Below the pieces are notes generated by a model. It made no database searches. It saw only the letters and a program-made list of their open reading frames with translations, and was not told the origin of the DNA. Made by a program: the position numbers and the translations under genes. A DNA stretch of 64,000 nucleotides from Cristatella mucedo. Its lineage: Eukaryota > Bryozoa > Phylactolaemata > Cristatellidae. Location of the stretch: positions 979,001 to 1,043,000 of the forward strand of contig WPIO01000049.1 of assembly GCA_009760855.2 (NCBI GenBank), written 5' to 3'. Positions 1-32,800 of this stretch are shown piece by piece (positions within the stretch are counted from its first letter, which is position 1; every line of letters starts with the position of its first letter).

Positions 1-540
1 GGGCGGGGGTTCGCGCCCGGTGCGAGCTTGGACGCGAAGCCCGCCTCGTGAATTCCTCGCCGCCGCCGCCGCCGCCGTGTGCCTTGCACGGATCGCCCTG
101 CCTGGGTCGAGCTGCCGACGAGCGACGCTCGCGTTCAAAACGTCCGGCGACGGCGATCTAGGCTGCTGCTATCGCTCAGCATGTCGTTCGCGACGCACGA
201 GTGACACTGGCTGATCGCCGTCTTGCGCGTTATGACAGGCCGCGGCTATATAGCGACTTCAAACTCTCCACTTAACGCTTATTTTGGCCTGCCCTGCTTC
301 GGCGTTCTACTCAGGGTGAGCCGTCGTTCGTGTGTAAGCGGACCGGCAACAATTTAAGCGCCATGCCGTGCTGCATTCGAAGACACCGGCCTTTGCTTAA
401 TCGATAAGAACTCCTCATTCGATGGAATGTAATGTATATACGTTTATAGTTTTGTAAAGCGACGTAAAACAAGTGGGTGTTATAGAGGAGGTTTTTTTTG
501 TAGCGTACCGAAGGCTTAAGTCATAGGACACCTTAAGCGT
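1..540. other. Window edge, GC-rich then unclassified
   Basis: The first 240 bases are GC-rich with a (GCC)n run. A TATATA at about 246-251 is followed by a GT-type donor (gtgagc, about 317), but no exon with a matching phase could be built. No supported gene. Confidence 0.3.
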
Positions 541-1410
541 GTGGCTGGATTAAAAGGCTTTGCTCTTCTAATAGGTGATGCTATTCTGCGTCCATTGCCA
601 CGTGATCAAATTTTAGGTATCGTTTTTGACAGCTGCCTACATTTTAAAAGCTTCATTCAGAAGACTGCTTCTACAGCTAGCTATCATGTTCAATCCTTAT
701 CCAAGATTAGGAGCTGTCTCACATAGTTGCTTGTTAAAAATTTAACTAGCTCCTTAGTTCTGTCTCGGCTTGATTATTGCAATTCCCTATTGGCTGGGCT
801 ACCAAAGAAAGCTATTAGGCCACTTCAGCTGGCTATGAATATGGCTGCAAGGCTAGTCTTCAAGTCCCAGAGGTTTGAGCACGTGTCTCCTTTGCTAAAA
901 GAGCTAGGATGGATGCCGGTTGAGCAACGGATACAGAGCAAAGTTCTTACGCTGACCCACAAGGCCCGCCACGGCTTGGCTCCTTCGTACCTAGCTGAAC
1001 TGCTACATCAGTTTCAGCCTCTTCGCACCCTCAGGTCCTGTGTGGACAATAAATGAGCTGTTCCATTCCTCCGCTTAAAGACCATTGGCAACAGAAGCTT
1101 TAGCTCTGCAGGTCTTAGACTGTGGAACTCGCTTCCACAATTCTTACGCAACAGCTACTCTCCTGCTACCGACTATGGCTCATCCTTTTCAGCGGTCCTG
1201 AGCTGCTGCTTCCATGCTACTCACTACCTACACTGCTCTCCTGACTCTGGTATGCTTCCCACTTTCTCTTTGTTGCGTGAGATGAAGTCTGTTGGCTACC
1301 AAATGCGTACTGAAAGCCGCTTAGGCTGTGAGTGCGCTATACAAAACTCTCCTGCGAAACACCCACATGGTCTTTATGACTTCGTGGAGTTACAGACGGA
1401 GATACATTAG
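541..1410 (+). mobile_element. LINE-B copy (CR1/L2-like), 5'-truncated
   Basis: Reads the C-terminal part of a non-LTR reverse transcriptase: [73 protein letters not shown] near 724 and a TGA near 1054 break the frame, so it is dead. The 3' region has a conserved end (hydrophobic C-terminus, then cacatggtctttatgact and cagacggagata), shared with 10900-11176 and 45941-46462. Family named here only for reference. The exact 5' edge is not clear. Confidence 0.85.
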
Positions 1411-2138
1411 CCTTTTTCTTTGAGAGGCAATGCAGCAGTATCTTGAATGCATGCATGACCATCACAGTTTCATTTGGCAATGGAAAAAGACTGCTTAAAA
1501 TTGGCTTTACAATCAAAAGGTCGGCGGGCGGTTCCTGTGAACAGGTGATGTGACTCACCATGTTCATGCTTAGGTAATTCTAGGCCATTTATTGTCCACT
1601 CGTGGGCGAGTTGCTCTTTTGTAGCGTTTGGTGACACCCTCTGATGTCTGTTTTTAGATCTCCTTCGCCCTTTATTGTGCATTTATTGCCACCAGGTACT
1701 TTGATAAGGACGATGCATCGGCCGAGGCAGGAGTGCGAAGGCAGTAGGCAGTAGTACCGTACCGGCCTGAGTAAGGGTGCATTCGAAACACACCTCCTGA
1801 GGCCTCCGTAGACATGCAGATTTGTGCCGGAGCGTTGTCCCGTCGGGTGCGTTTCGCTGCTTTGTGCTTCGCTGGGCTCGTATTCTTGTTAGAGTGCATA
1901 AAACGCGAATAAGTATACTAAATTAGCTTCGCTGCTTCCAAGAGCTTAATTATGCCATGAATTATACCCCAGTTCTTACAAAATGCAGGTCGCGTATAGG
2001 CTAAATGTTTTGTCGAATGGTAAAATTTAGCAAGTCATAAATGAATTAAGAAATACTGAAAATATGGGAAAAGAGTTAAGAGACGGGCCACGCTGGTCGC
2101 TGACCAGATGCGCGCCCATACCGCCCTGATTTGGCCCA
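1411..2138. other. Unclassified DNA
   Basis: I see no convincing coding exon or repeat. Short open frames on the minus strand (1337-1899) have no recognisable motif. Confidence 0.4.
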
Positions 2139-2276
2139 GGGATTAAGGTGCTGGATTTTATCGACCAAGGTCAATGTGAATGCTTTTGATTACATAGGTC
2201 GTGGGCTCGAACCCTGCGTCATCTGTGAAGCGCCTGGATAGAGATTTAGTTCTCAGGGTGCTATGCAAATGAATTA
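2139..2276 (+). mobile_element. SINE-A copy (tRNA-derived), sense orientation
   Basis: Holds a tRNA-like head (ggcccagggattaaggtgct as the A-box region, ggtcgtgggctcgaaccc as the B box) and the tail gaagcgcctggatagaga ... gttctcagggtgctatgc. The middle has diverged. Of the copies that keep the head, it is the only sense-strand one. Confidence 0.75.
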
Positions 2277-3339
2277 TATATCTTTATATTTAAACGCAAC
2301 CGCAGCCGTCGTCATTACAGATGGTTCTCATGCTAGCCTCTTAATCCATTCTCGCCATTTAATTGGGAAAGTGTATCGCTTACTTAAAAAAATTGCAATG
2401 AAAATAATGTGATATTTAAATAACACCTTAAGAGCCAAATCTCTTCTAGGCTATTTATATATATATGCTCACACGAAATCCTGTCCATTTTTAAGTGATG
2501 ACATTTACGTGTCAGCACGTAAAGCGCTCACCGGATAATTCAGCCTTAACCAGAAAATGTTTTGAGTAATGAGCGGGTTTTCAGCTTTTTTTGAAATTGT
2601 GATCCAGTCGTGCGATGTCGTAAAGTCAGTCGCAAGTGTGAAGAGCTTCGGAGAATACATACCAGAGGCATGGTCTCCACAGGATTTGTGGTAGATTCGA
2701 GGCAGAGCTAAATGATTTGAGTCGAAAGAGCAGGCGGTACTGTGCCGACCCTGATTTGGCTGTATTTTGTATAGTTAGGCCGGAGTGACAAAACGAAGGG
2801 ACCTAAAAAATTAGTACTAATAATAAGGAGCAGCTCACTGACTGTGGACACACTTCGCAGAGTCCTATTCCCGTCAGGGACGACAACGCTGCACCATCCT
2901 ATCGCTTGACGGAAGTCTTGCGGTGTGCTGGAATTTCTCGCTTTAATTAGTAGAGACAATGAGAGTAAGTTTGCATAGCACTCCTAAGAATTTTGATCTC
3001 TACCTGGGTGTTTTACAACTCGCCGCGCCGTCAGAGAATCGGTACTCAAGGATTGTCGTCACACACGGTATCGAGCACGAAAAAGAAAACAGTAATCATG
3101 CTGAGGCTATTAATACATTACAACATTAATACATTAATACATTAATACAGTTAATCATGCTTAGGCCAGGATTCTAAATCAGACATCCTGGCAATTATGC
3201 ACGGGTGCACACTAAAAGCACATCCAAATAACAAAAAGACAAGTAAAGTGCGGCGAAGGGAATTCTGACCAGCACAGATTTCCCGACGAGACTTAGAGAA
3301 TTGAAGCACACGCTCTTCAAAGAACTTTCGTCACTCCTA
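2277..3339. other. Unclassified AT-rich DNA
   Basis: No gene seen. A short stretch at about 2755-2815 (agtgacaaaacgaagggacc) may be a very old minus-strand LINE-A remnant. A small tandem repeat of acattaatac units lies at 3114-3150. Confidence 0.35.
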
Positions 3340-3484
3340 CCGCATGTTTTCATGCTGTTTATCAAGCATGATACAACTCACCATTCGACCGTGTTTCCTC
3401 TGCAGCACATGTAAAGCGCCTAGAAAGAGATTGAGTTCTCTGAGGGCGCTTTCCCTCAAGTGTATTATTATTAATATTATAAGG
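3340..3484 (+). mobile_element. LINE-A 3' end fragment
   Basis: Only the 3' UTR of LINE-A: atcaagcatgatacaactca, then agcacatgtaaagcgcct, the stem-loop gagattgagttctctgag and an ATT tail. No coding part is left. Confidence 0.85.
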
Positions 3485-3585
3485 TCATTATTTCAATTAT
3501 TTCATTATTTTATTATCAAGGTTGTTATTATAAGGTCATTGCAGGTGGTGACCACACTCGGAAGCGAGTTCTAGACTTTTAGTGA

Positions 3586-6356
3586 CTACTACCGATAGTG
3601 GCAGTAGTCTATCGCCCACCAGGTACCAAATCCTCCTTTATCTCAGATTTCTCCGATCTCATTTCGATTTTGTATGCAAGAAATCGATCCTTCCTCGTTA
3701 TGGGTGATTTCAACGTTCACTTTGATAACTTATCTGACGCTTTCAGCACCGAATTTCGTGCATTGACAGACTCATTATCTCTTGTGGCTCATGTGCATGG
3801 CCCTACCCACATCAAGGGTCACACACTCGACCAAATTTTCTCATATAACTGCACTTTGTCATCTCCAGTTATCACCAAATCCTGCTTATCTGACCACATG
3901 CAGATCTCATTCAATCTACAGTGTGTACCCACATTCTCCTCTAAAATAACCCGTGAATCGCGAAACCTCAAGACCCTTGACATCGATGCTGTCCGTGCGA
4001 GAATATCTGCTTCACCTCTGCTGCTCAATCCTCCCTCCGATCTGTCATCATTGGTAGATAGCTTCAATACGACACTAGCTGACACGCTCGACGAGTTTGC
4101 ACCTCTGACAAAGCGCACTGTGCGCCCCCGCCCAGACGGCCTATGGTTTACCACAGACATTAAACTAGCCAAGTCTACAAAGCTTGAAAAGGCATTCAAA
4201 AGATCCGGACTTACTGTCCATCGACAGGCATATGAAGACTACTGTAGGTCGTACCAATCGATCCTAGCAAAGGCCAAGTCTAGCTTCTATAGAAACATTG
4301 TTGAATCACAGATGCACAATCCAAAAATGCTGATGTCGACAATAAACCATCTCCTCAACCGTTTCTAGGTTAGCTCCTTACCTGATGATCCTTGTGATGA
4401 TCTAGCCGATCGCTTCTCTCGATTCTTTGTGCAGAAGATAGACAAGATCAGGGAATCCATCCCTGCGATGACAACCTTCCCACTAGAATGCTGTTCCTCG
4501 GTTCCTGGCTGCACCTCAATGTCTGCATTTAAGCAGGTCACGAGTGATCTAGTCCTAAAGCTCGTATCTCAATCAAAGAAGACAACAAGTCCACTCGACC
4601 CTATTCCCACTGTCCTGCTCCTACGTTGCATTGATCTGCTGCTGCCATGCATAACCAACATCATTAGTATGTCATTAGCCTCAGGTCAGGTCCCAGCACC
4701 TTTCAAAAAAGCTGTAGTCAGGCCACTTCTCAAGAAAGCTACACTAGACCAAGAGAACTTAAGCAACTACCGCCCAGTCTCCCTTCTACCATTCTTATCA
4801 AAGACTCTGGAACGGGTCGTGGCAGACCAGCTGAACTCCTATATCGAAATCTCACACCTTGCTAGTAAGTTCCAGTCTGGCTTTAGAGCTAATCACTCCA
4901 CAGAGTCAGCATTGCTTCGGGTATACAACGACCTACTTAGGAATGCAGACGTGGGTAGAGTGTCTCTTCTTGTTTTGCTCGATCTTTCGGCAGCTTTTGA
5001 TACCATCGATCACAAAGTACTTCTAGAGCGCCTCTCATCTCGCCTGGGCATCACTGGCACTGCTCTGCAGTGGTTCAGATCCTATCTCAGTGGGAGACTC
5101 CAGAGTGTTGACGTGAATGGACAAAGATCATATGAAGTACCTCTAAAATATGGAGTACCTCAGGGCTCTGTGCTAGGTCCGGTTCTTTTCACGGTTTATA
5201 CTCCCCCTCTTGCTGATGTGATTGCCAAGCACAATCTAGGCTTTCACTTCTATGCGGATGACACTCAGTTGTACCTTTGCTTTGATCCCTCCCAGCCTTC
5301 GAGCACCTCAAATTCTCTCAACTCACTAGCTGCATGCATTGATGACTTCCGCACATGGATGACAGCAAATTTTCTAAAACTAAACGATGATAAAACTAAC
5401 TTACTAGTTATGGGCAAACCCAGTGTGATTCAGAAATTGGAAAGGCTGACTTTCAAAATTGGCTCTGCCAGCATATCTCCAGTTGAATCAGCTCGAAATC
5501 TAGGTGTCATATTCCAAAGCGACCTCTCGTTAGACGACCACATCAGCTCCACAGTCAAATCTGCGTATTTTCAGCTTCATAACATTGCTAAAATTAGAGC
5601 TTGTTTAGATAAGGATACCACGTCCAAGCTGGTCCATGCATTCGTCACATCCCGTCTCGACTTCTGCAGCTCACTGCTTACTGGCCTACCAGCATGTGCG
5701 ATCAGGCGATTGCAGCTGGTGCAAAACTCTGCAGCTAGGCTTGTCTGTCGTGAGCATCGCAGTTGCCACATTACTCCACTTCTCGCCTACCTGCACTGGC
5801 TACCAGTCAAGCAACGGATTGACTTCAAGGTTTTGTCGCTCACTTTTAGGTCTCTTCATTCTATGGCTCCAGCCTATCTTTCAGATATACTACCCTATCA
5901 GTCCAAGCATCGTACCACTCGCTTTTCGGAATCCAACAGTCTGGAAATACCTCGTACAAACCTCAAATCCTTAGGAGACCGTGCATTTAGTTCGTATGCT
6001 CCCAAAGCCTGGAACTCCCTCCCGACCTGCGTCAGAACATCCCCTGACCTGACCACATTTAAAATAAACTTAAAAACACACCTATTTAGGACAGCATTTA
6101 GTGGGTCCTTGTGATTCGTCATTGATGTGCTTATGCGTGCTGACACTGTGCATGCTGCCACTAACCACATTTGCATGCTGACCCTGTGCATGTAACCCCT
6201 AACCATATTATTTATTTTGTTTGTTTTTCAAGCATGATTTTACTTACTATTCTATTGCATATCACTTTGCAGCAAATGTAAAGTGCCTAGAGAGAGATTA
6301 AGTTCTCTGAGGGCGCTTTATCAAGTACAATATTATTATTATTATTATTATTATTA
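3586..6356 (+). mobile_element. LINE-A, longest copy (APE endonuclease + RT)
   Basis: Non-LTR retrotransposon of L2/CR1 type. It starts inside the endonuclease domain (VAVVYRPPG, MGDFNVHF, LSDHMQ), so the 5' end is missing. It continues through RT ([61 protein letters not shown] at about 5248-5277) to a C-terminus ending LKTHLFRTAFSGSL. The 3' UTR has the stem-loop and (ATT)n tail. Other LINE-A copies in the window are shorter pieces of this one. Relatives shape much of the window's introns. Confidence 0.93.
3598..6114 (+). pseudogene. LINE-A EN-RT open frame with one internal stop
   Basis: Two open stretches (3598-4365 and 4369-6114) lie in the same frame and are separated only by TAG at 4366-4368. 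After the stop the frame goes on as VSSLPDDPCDDLADRFSRFF, so nothing else is lost. The endonuclease N-terminus is absent. The RT catalytic YADD (5251-5262) is intact. The element cannot move by itself but has decayed little. Confidence 0.88.
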
Positions 6357-6952
6357 CGAGCGCAGAAAGATTAACGTTTAGTTCGAGGGAAATTGATATG
6401 ACCAGATGCTGATGAGCGGGGGTGGGGTGGGGTGGGGTGGGGTGGGGTGGGGTGGGGGTGTGTGCGAAAGAACAATGGAGGCTCAAGGAAGTTGGATAAG
6501 AAGGCTTCAGCCGACCAGTGAAGTTACCTGTAAGACTGACTGAGGATGTTAAAATTGAATCGATGCTTTATAGGAAGTCACTGAAGTTCAAACCGCATTG
6601 GGGTGATGTGGCAGGTAAAATTTTGACGAAAGACCTGACGAGCCACTGAGTTTTTTGCCAGCTGCAGACAATTAAGGACAGAAGCCAGAAGTCCGTAACA
6701 AAGAGAGTGTTCAATAATATAGACGCAAAGTCAAAAATGCGTAAAAACAGGGGACAAAACCTTGAAATACGTGTGCTACTTAATGGGAAGCAAGTGCAGG
6801 TAGCTAAGAAGGAGGTAAACGTAGCAACTGTAAAATTCGTAGCAGAAAAGTCTAACTGTAGAGCTGTAAACCAAGTGTAAGCTCATTATTGCATAGGCTG
6901 AAAGACCTGCGAGCAGTAAGTATAAAAAGGTTGGTCTAGACGGGATTTCATA
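6357..6952. other. Unclassified, with G-rich pentamer repeat
   Basis: Apart from the TGGGG array at 6416-6462, the stretch at about 6770-6920 looks like an old minus-strand LINE-A piece (aagcaagtgcaggtagctaa, tgtaaaccaagtgtaagctc). No gene seen. Confidence 0.4.
6416..6462 (+). repeat. (TGGGG)n pentamer array
   Basis: Seven or more GGGGT units with longer G runs at both ends. The plus strand could fold into a G-quadruplex. Confidence 0.9.
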
Positions 6953-6974
6953 CACACACACATTGACAAACACA

Positions 6975-7023
<49 letters not shown>

Positions 7024-7026
7024 CCC

Positions 7027-7083
<57 letters not shown>

Positions 7084-7093
7084 AGAGAGAGAG
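6951..7093 (+). repeat. Compound microsatellite (CA)n(TA)n(GA)n
   Basis: CA repeats with a C7 run, then TA repeats (about 7044-7080), then a short GA run. Open frames across it are low-complexity artefacts. Confidence 0.95.
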
Positions 7094-8062
7094 TTCATTT
7101 GTAAAGAGAAAAAATCTCTATTCACATGCTTCACATATGCCATGGGGATCGAGCCCACGACCTCAAATCATTAAATGTTCGAGTGACCTCTCGTTAGACG
7201 ACCATATCAGCTCCACAGTCAAATCTGTCTATTTTCAGCTTCATAACATTGCTAAAGTTCGGGCTTGTTTAGATAAGGATACCACGTCCAAGTTGATCCA
7301 TGCAGTCGTCACATCCCGTCTCGACTTCTGCAACTCACTGCTTACTGGCCTACCAGCATGTGCGATCAGACGATTGCAGCTGGTGCAAAACTCTGCAGCT
7401 AGGCTTGTCTGTCGTGAGCATCGCAGTTGCCACATTACTCCACTTCTCGCCGACCTGCACTGGCTACCGGTCAAGCAACGGATTGACTTTAAGGTTTTGT
7501 CACTCACTTTTAGGTCCCTTCATTCTTTGGCTGCAACCTATCTCTCAGATATGCTCCCCCACCAGGCCAATCATCGTACCACCCGCTTTTCGGAATCCAA
7601 CAGTCTAGAAATACCTCGTACAAACCTCAAATCCTTTGGAGACCGTGCATTTACTTCGTATGCTCCTAAAGCCTGGAACTCCCCCCTGACCTGCGTCAGA
7701 ACATCCCCTGACCTGACTACATTTAAAAGGAACTTAAAAACACACCTATTTAGGACAGCATTTAGTGGGTCCCTGTGATTCGTCCTGGATGTGCTTATGC
7801 TTGCTGACACTGCATGCTGCCACTAACCACATTTACATGCTGACCCTGTGCATGTCACCCCTAACCATGTTATTTAGTTTGTTTGTTTATCAAGCATGAA
7901 TTTACTTACCATTCAATTGCATTTACCTTTGGAGCAAATGTAAAGCGCCTAGAGAGAGATTAAGTTCTCTGAGGGTGCTTTATCAAGTGCATTATTATTA
8001 TTATCAAATTCATCATTAACCCTGACCTTGGTCGATGCAAGTACTTTAAACGCTGGTCTAAG
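7092..8062 (-). mobile_element. SINE-A copy split by a LINE-A insertion
   Basis: The tail and B-box half is at 7092-7174 (ttcatttgta, tcacatatgccatggggatc, gagcccacgacctcaa). The head half (cctgaccttggtcgatgcaa ... aacgctggtc) is at about 8005-8062. The LINE-A copy at 7181-8003 sits between them. Confidence 0.8.
7181..8003 (+). mobile_element. LINE-A copy, 5'-truncated, inside SINE-A
   Basis: Starts at the SDLSLDDHISST region of the RT and runs to the C-terminus (ends FRTAFSGSL) and the 3' UTR with stem-loop and ATT tail. The coding part has no stop after the start of similarity. Flanks carry an imperfect duplication, tcaaatcattaa before and tcaaattcatcattaa after. Confidence 0.92.
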
Positions 8063-8073
8063 CGAGAACATTG

Positions 8074-8183
8074 TTTTATTCTTTTCTAAACAGTGCCTAG
8101 CATTTGCAATGTGTTGTAGCTGATAGGAGGCAGATTTGACTAGTGAGCTAGTTTGGTCGTCTAGGGAAAGGTCATTTTGGAAC
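8074..8183 (-). mobile_element. LINE-A-like RT fragment, antisense
   Basis: Reverse-strand reading gives FQNDLSLDDQTSSLVKSASY, then LQHIANARHCLEKN, clearly the same RT segment as 5515-5620 but diverged. Confidence 0.75.
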
Positions 8184-9137
8184 GGCCACCCTGATTGCAA
8201 GCAAATGCACTAGGCGATATGCTGACATGGTGAGGGCTAGGTTTCCCGTTTCGCAGTAGCGATGAGTTGTAGGCTGGTAAACGGTAACGAGTAACTGGTA
8301 ACTGTAGCTGGTCACGAGTAGGCTGATCGTATCGCCGTTCAATTTGAGGCACTATAAGTTTTAATGAATATACTTTAGCCGTCAATGTGGCTCCACCTAG
8401 TGGTGGCGAGATTCGCAGATCTTAGTGCTAAATAGGTTTCTTTATTATGTTAACGGAAGGAAAGTCAAAATAGTTAAGCAGGTTCTGAAATTTTATGTCG
8501 CAGTGGATCTGCGGACGAAATGCCTCGTCCGCTTATTCTAGAAACCATTAATATAGAAATTAATAAATTATACAACCTAAAATTTAATAATATACAAAAT
8601 AATATAAAAATATTCAAATATTACTATGCAATAAATATTTTTTTATACAATATTTATTATATATACTCTATAATAATTATTAACTCTGTTATACTAATTT
8701 AATAATAATTATAAACTTATCGCATAAAATACATTAAATAAGTATATGATATTAGTATCTAAGGGTATACAATACAGTAAACTATGCATTAACAATGTGA
8801 TCCTCATTCTAAAAGGGCTTTTGTAGCTGAAAGAATGAGCAACTAATAAAAATTTTAACTAAAGAAACGGTAATGAAAAATAGTCCTATTTCATTTATAT
8901 AATATGCTTGCATGTTTCTATGTAATAGCAGACTTTTTGCATGAAATATGGACTACATTGATTTAGCGAACTCTCCTTAATTTGACCAGTAATTTGGGTA
9001 CACCAACCCTGCAGGAATATTAAGGTTCAATGGCTAAAAATCCCTGCCGCTTAGGCTCACCGGTCGGATTTAAGCTGATGTAAATCTCATTTTCTAATTT
9101 TTTGCTCAACGCAACACCGCTATTTCAAATTTTGAAG
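8184..9137. other. Unclassified; very AT-rich block
   Basis: About 8536-8760 is extremely AT-rich and gives only a low-complexity frame of Ile, Asn and Tyr. An 8-bp perfect hairpin lies at 8511-8532. The sequence leads into exon 2 of ALP copy 1. Confidence 0.5.
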
Positions 9138-30594
<21,457 letters not shown>

Positions 30595-30596
<2 letters not shown>

Positions 30597-30637
30597 TAAA
30601 GAGTTCCAAGATAAATAATAATAAATAAATAAATAAA
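30595..30637 (+). other. Polyadenylation signals of ALP copy 1
   Basis: AATAAA at 30595-30600 overlaps the last two bases of the stop codon. Four more overlapping AATAAA units lie at 30620-30637. If the later ones are used, the 3' UTR is still only some tens of bases. No clear GU-rich element was checked. Confidence 0.55.
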
Positions 30638-31687
30638 GAGAGCTAGAGCTCCGTTGATTGTTTTTTCTCTCCACGAATTCTCAACGAGCGAAGCGCAACG
30701 AGACGCACGAAACGGCACGAAATGAAAAAAGAATGCATTTGGCGTGGATGCCTGGACGTCGATCGAGACTTTAAAGCTCACTCTCAGAGCAGCGGCGCGT
30801 TGGTCGGCAAACGTTTTCGTAAGCGATGCGAGCATTATTGAGGGAAAGGCCAAACCTTGACCTTGCTCGAGTCTGCACGTCTTCGCAGGTGACGATTTCT
30901 CAAGGGAGGCTCGCTCCCGGCTTCCGCGGCTGTAGACCCGCTGGTAATGAACGGGAAGGCAATTGCTTTGACCTTTTAAGCCCCTGCTCAGGTGCCTTAC
31001 CGGCTGGTGCAAGCGAGAGCGAGCTCTTGCGGCTCAGTCGGCATGAAGACGAACTCGGTAGCATTTGAGATCGCAAGTCGTAAGTGGTATTGCCACAAAC
31101 AGACGTGTTTCCTGCCTCGACTCCTGCCTTGAATTCTGTCTCGATCTCTGCCTCGGTTCAGAAGCGAAGCGATCTCATCTTACGTGGTGCTTTGTTACCT
31201 GGGCCGTGTTGAAGACGCAGATGGCCATGGCCACAGCCTTAGCCAGCGACCGCACCACGCACAGACGCATGTAGAGCTCGACATCTAAGACGACGCGGCA
31301 ATTTCGAGCCGAACAGTGAGGCTTAAGCGAATACCAACCCATAGGCCGACTTCGAAGCTCTTGACCCAAAATGAAGGATACTAACGCCTCGTTATTGAAC
31401 GGAACGAGTTGCACACGGTTGAACATTTGCAGAACGGGTGCACTGTCTGGCGCCGCCGACTGGGGGGAGCGGAGCGAGCGAGCAGTGTGGCGGCGATGAG
31501 CTGAAGTGAGATGGAAAGCAACGGAGGCGCCAAGACAACGACAGAGGCAAGAGACGCTATCCACGCGGCGGCAATCGGCATCAAGATGGCTGCAGACGGC
31601 TATGGAGCGCTGCAAAACTGCTGGGAAAACGAAAAGAGGGCTGACTAGAAGACGCTCTGGACATTAGCCGTCTAAAATTAGATATAA
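30638..31687. other. Intergenic, unclassified
   Basis: Between the two ALP genes. Both strands carry open frames (up to 146 codons on the minus strand, 31175-31615), but they overlap each other, show no motif and look like chance frames in GC-rich DNA. Confidence 0.4.
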
Positions 31688-31810
31688 AAATATAATTCAT
31701 TCGTATAGCGCCCTAAGAGAACTTGATCTCTATTCAGGCGCTTCACAGCTGTCAGGAGCTCGAGGCCTCGATCTCGGTCGTTAAGGGCGAGCACCTTAAC
31801 CACTGTCTTA
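31688..31810 (-). mobile_element. SINE-A copy, antisense, diverged
   Basis: aattcattcgtatagcgccc, gatctctattcaggcgcttc, then a diverged head ending gcgagcaccttaaccact. Confidence 0.82.
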
Positions 31811-32727
31811 TGTGCGATAACCTTAACCACATCCAGTTCCGATTTTTGGTGGCCTAGGCGTTGCCTCGGCAGCCGAAGCCAAATATTACCTACCGATTGG
31901 CACTGCTCTCGCTGCTCTGAGAGAATCGCGAGGGGGTTGGGTGAGAGGAGAGGGGAAGGGGCTCGAGCAGCCGCCCTTTTGACATTAGAAATTGAGTAAT
32001 TGACCGATCTTTCAGTGGAAAGGTGACCTCTTGACCGATTAATCTCAAATTGGAGCCTTAGCGGGAGGCTGACGGGCGAGCGGAGAGAGCATGAGGAGAA
32101 AGCCGGCTGTTTCATCCGAAGGACAAGGCCAAGGACGAAGAGATCTCACGTGAAGACATCGCCATTGACGGTTTTTCCCAGCTGGGCGACCGCTATCCTA
32201 CCGCCGCACGGACATATCGCCCGCCGCGCTACGGCACCGCTCGCTGTACTGCTGCCCTTAGCCGCCTACCGGCAACCGGCTCACTAGCACGACTTGGCCA
32301 GCATGCCAACTAGTATGGTCGTCGCCATCGAGAGGTGCTTGATTCGGTCACGTGAGCGTGTAAAAGGAAATGCCTTCGTATCGCATCGACTGTGGGCACG
32401 CACACAGCAGCTGGACGTACTACGGTCGAGGACGATTCGAGTTACTCGAACTGCGTTTTGGGTCAGCGAGCGGAGTTCTATTGCGTGGATCGCCCGGTGC
32501 TAAGGCGCTTGGGTGCCTGGCCGTTATCGATCGCATGAGAGAGCGGGGCCGCACGTGTGCCTCGCGGCGGCTTTTTACCGTCTCTATATGTTTGATTAAT
32601 TAGTCGTAATTGGCCTCGCGATTACTTTATTAATCAAAGTTGGCCGTGTAATTGCAGCATACTCAGTTAGCCTCACGATTATATCCTCTCGCTACCGTAT
32701 ACGCTTTCAGTCGCTTACCGTATGTAA
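31811..32727. other. Intergenic, unclassified
   Basis: No supported gene or repeat. Short overlapping frames only. Confidence 0.4.
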
Positions 32728-32800
32728 TTGCCTATACAGAGATTTAGCTCTCTTGGGGTGCGATGCAAGTGTCTTATTTTTAATATTACTACTATTACGT
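32728..32800 (+). mobile_element. SINE/LINE-A type tail fragment, sense
   Basis: cctatacagagatttagctc, tcttggggtgcgatgcaagt and an ATT-rich end. It meets the next element tail to tail. Confidence 0.6.

Noticed and set aside
232-317. Candidate exon 1 of ALP copy 1 (ATG at 232, donor gtgagc at 317)
   Set aside because: The frame would end in phase 0 while exon 2 needs phase 1, and the peptide is a poor signal sequence.
3819-4199. 126-codon minus-strand frame
   Set aside because: It is the antisense shadow of the LINE-A endonuclease region.
4429-6114. 561-codon open frame as a host gene
   Set aside because: It is the reverse transcriptase of LINE-A, with the same frame continuing upstream past a TAG into its endonuclease.
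6776-7158. Cys/Val-rich and Thr/His-rich open frames
   Set aside because: They arise from CA, TA and GA repeats; the part after 7180 is LINE-A sequence.
31175-31615. 146-codon minus-strand frame between the ALP genes
   Set aside because: No domain or splice support; GC-rich chance frame.
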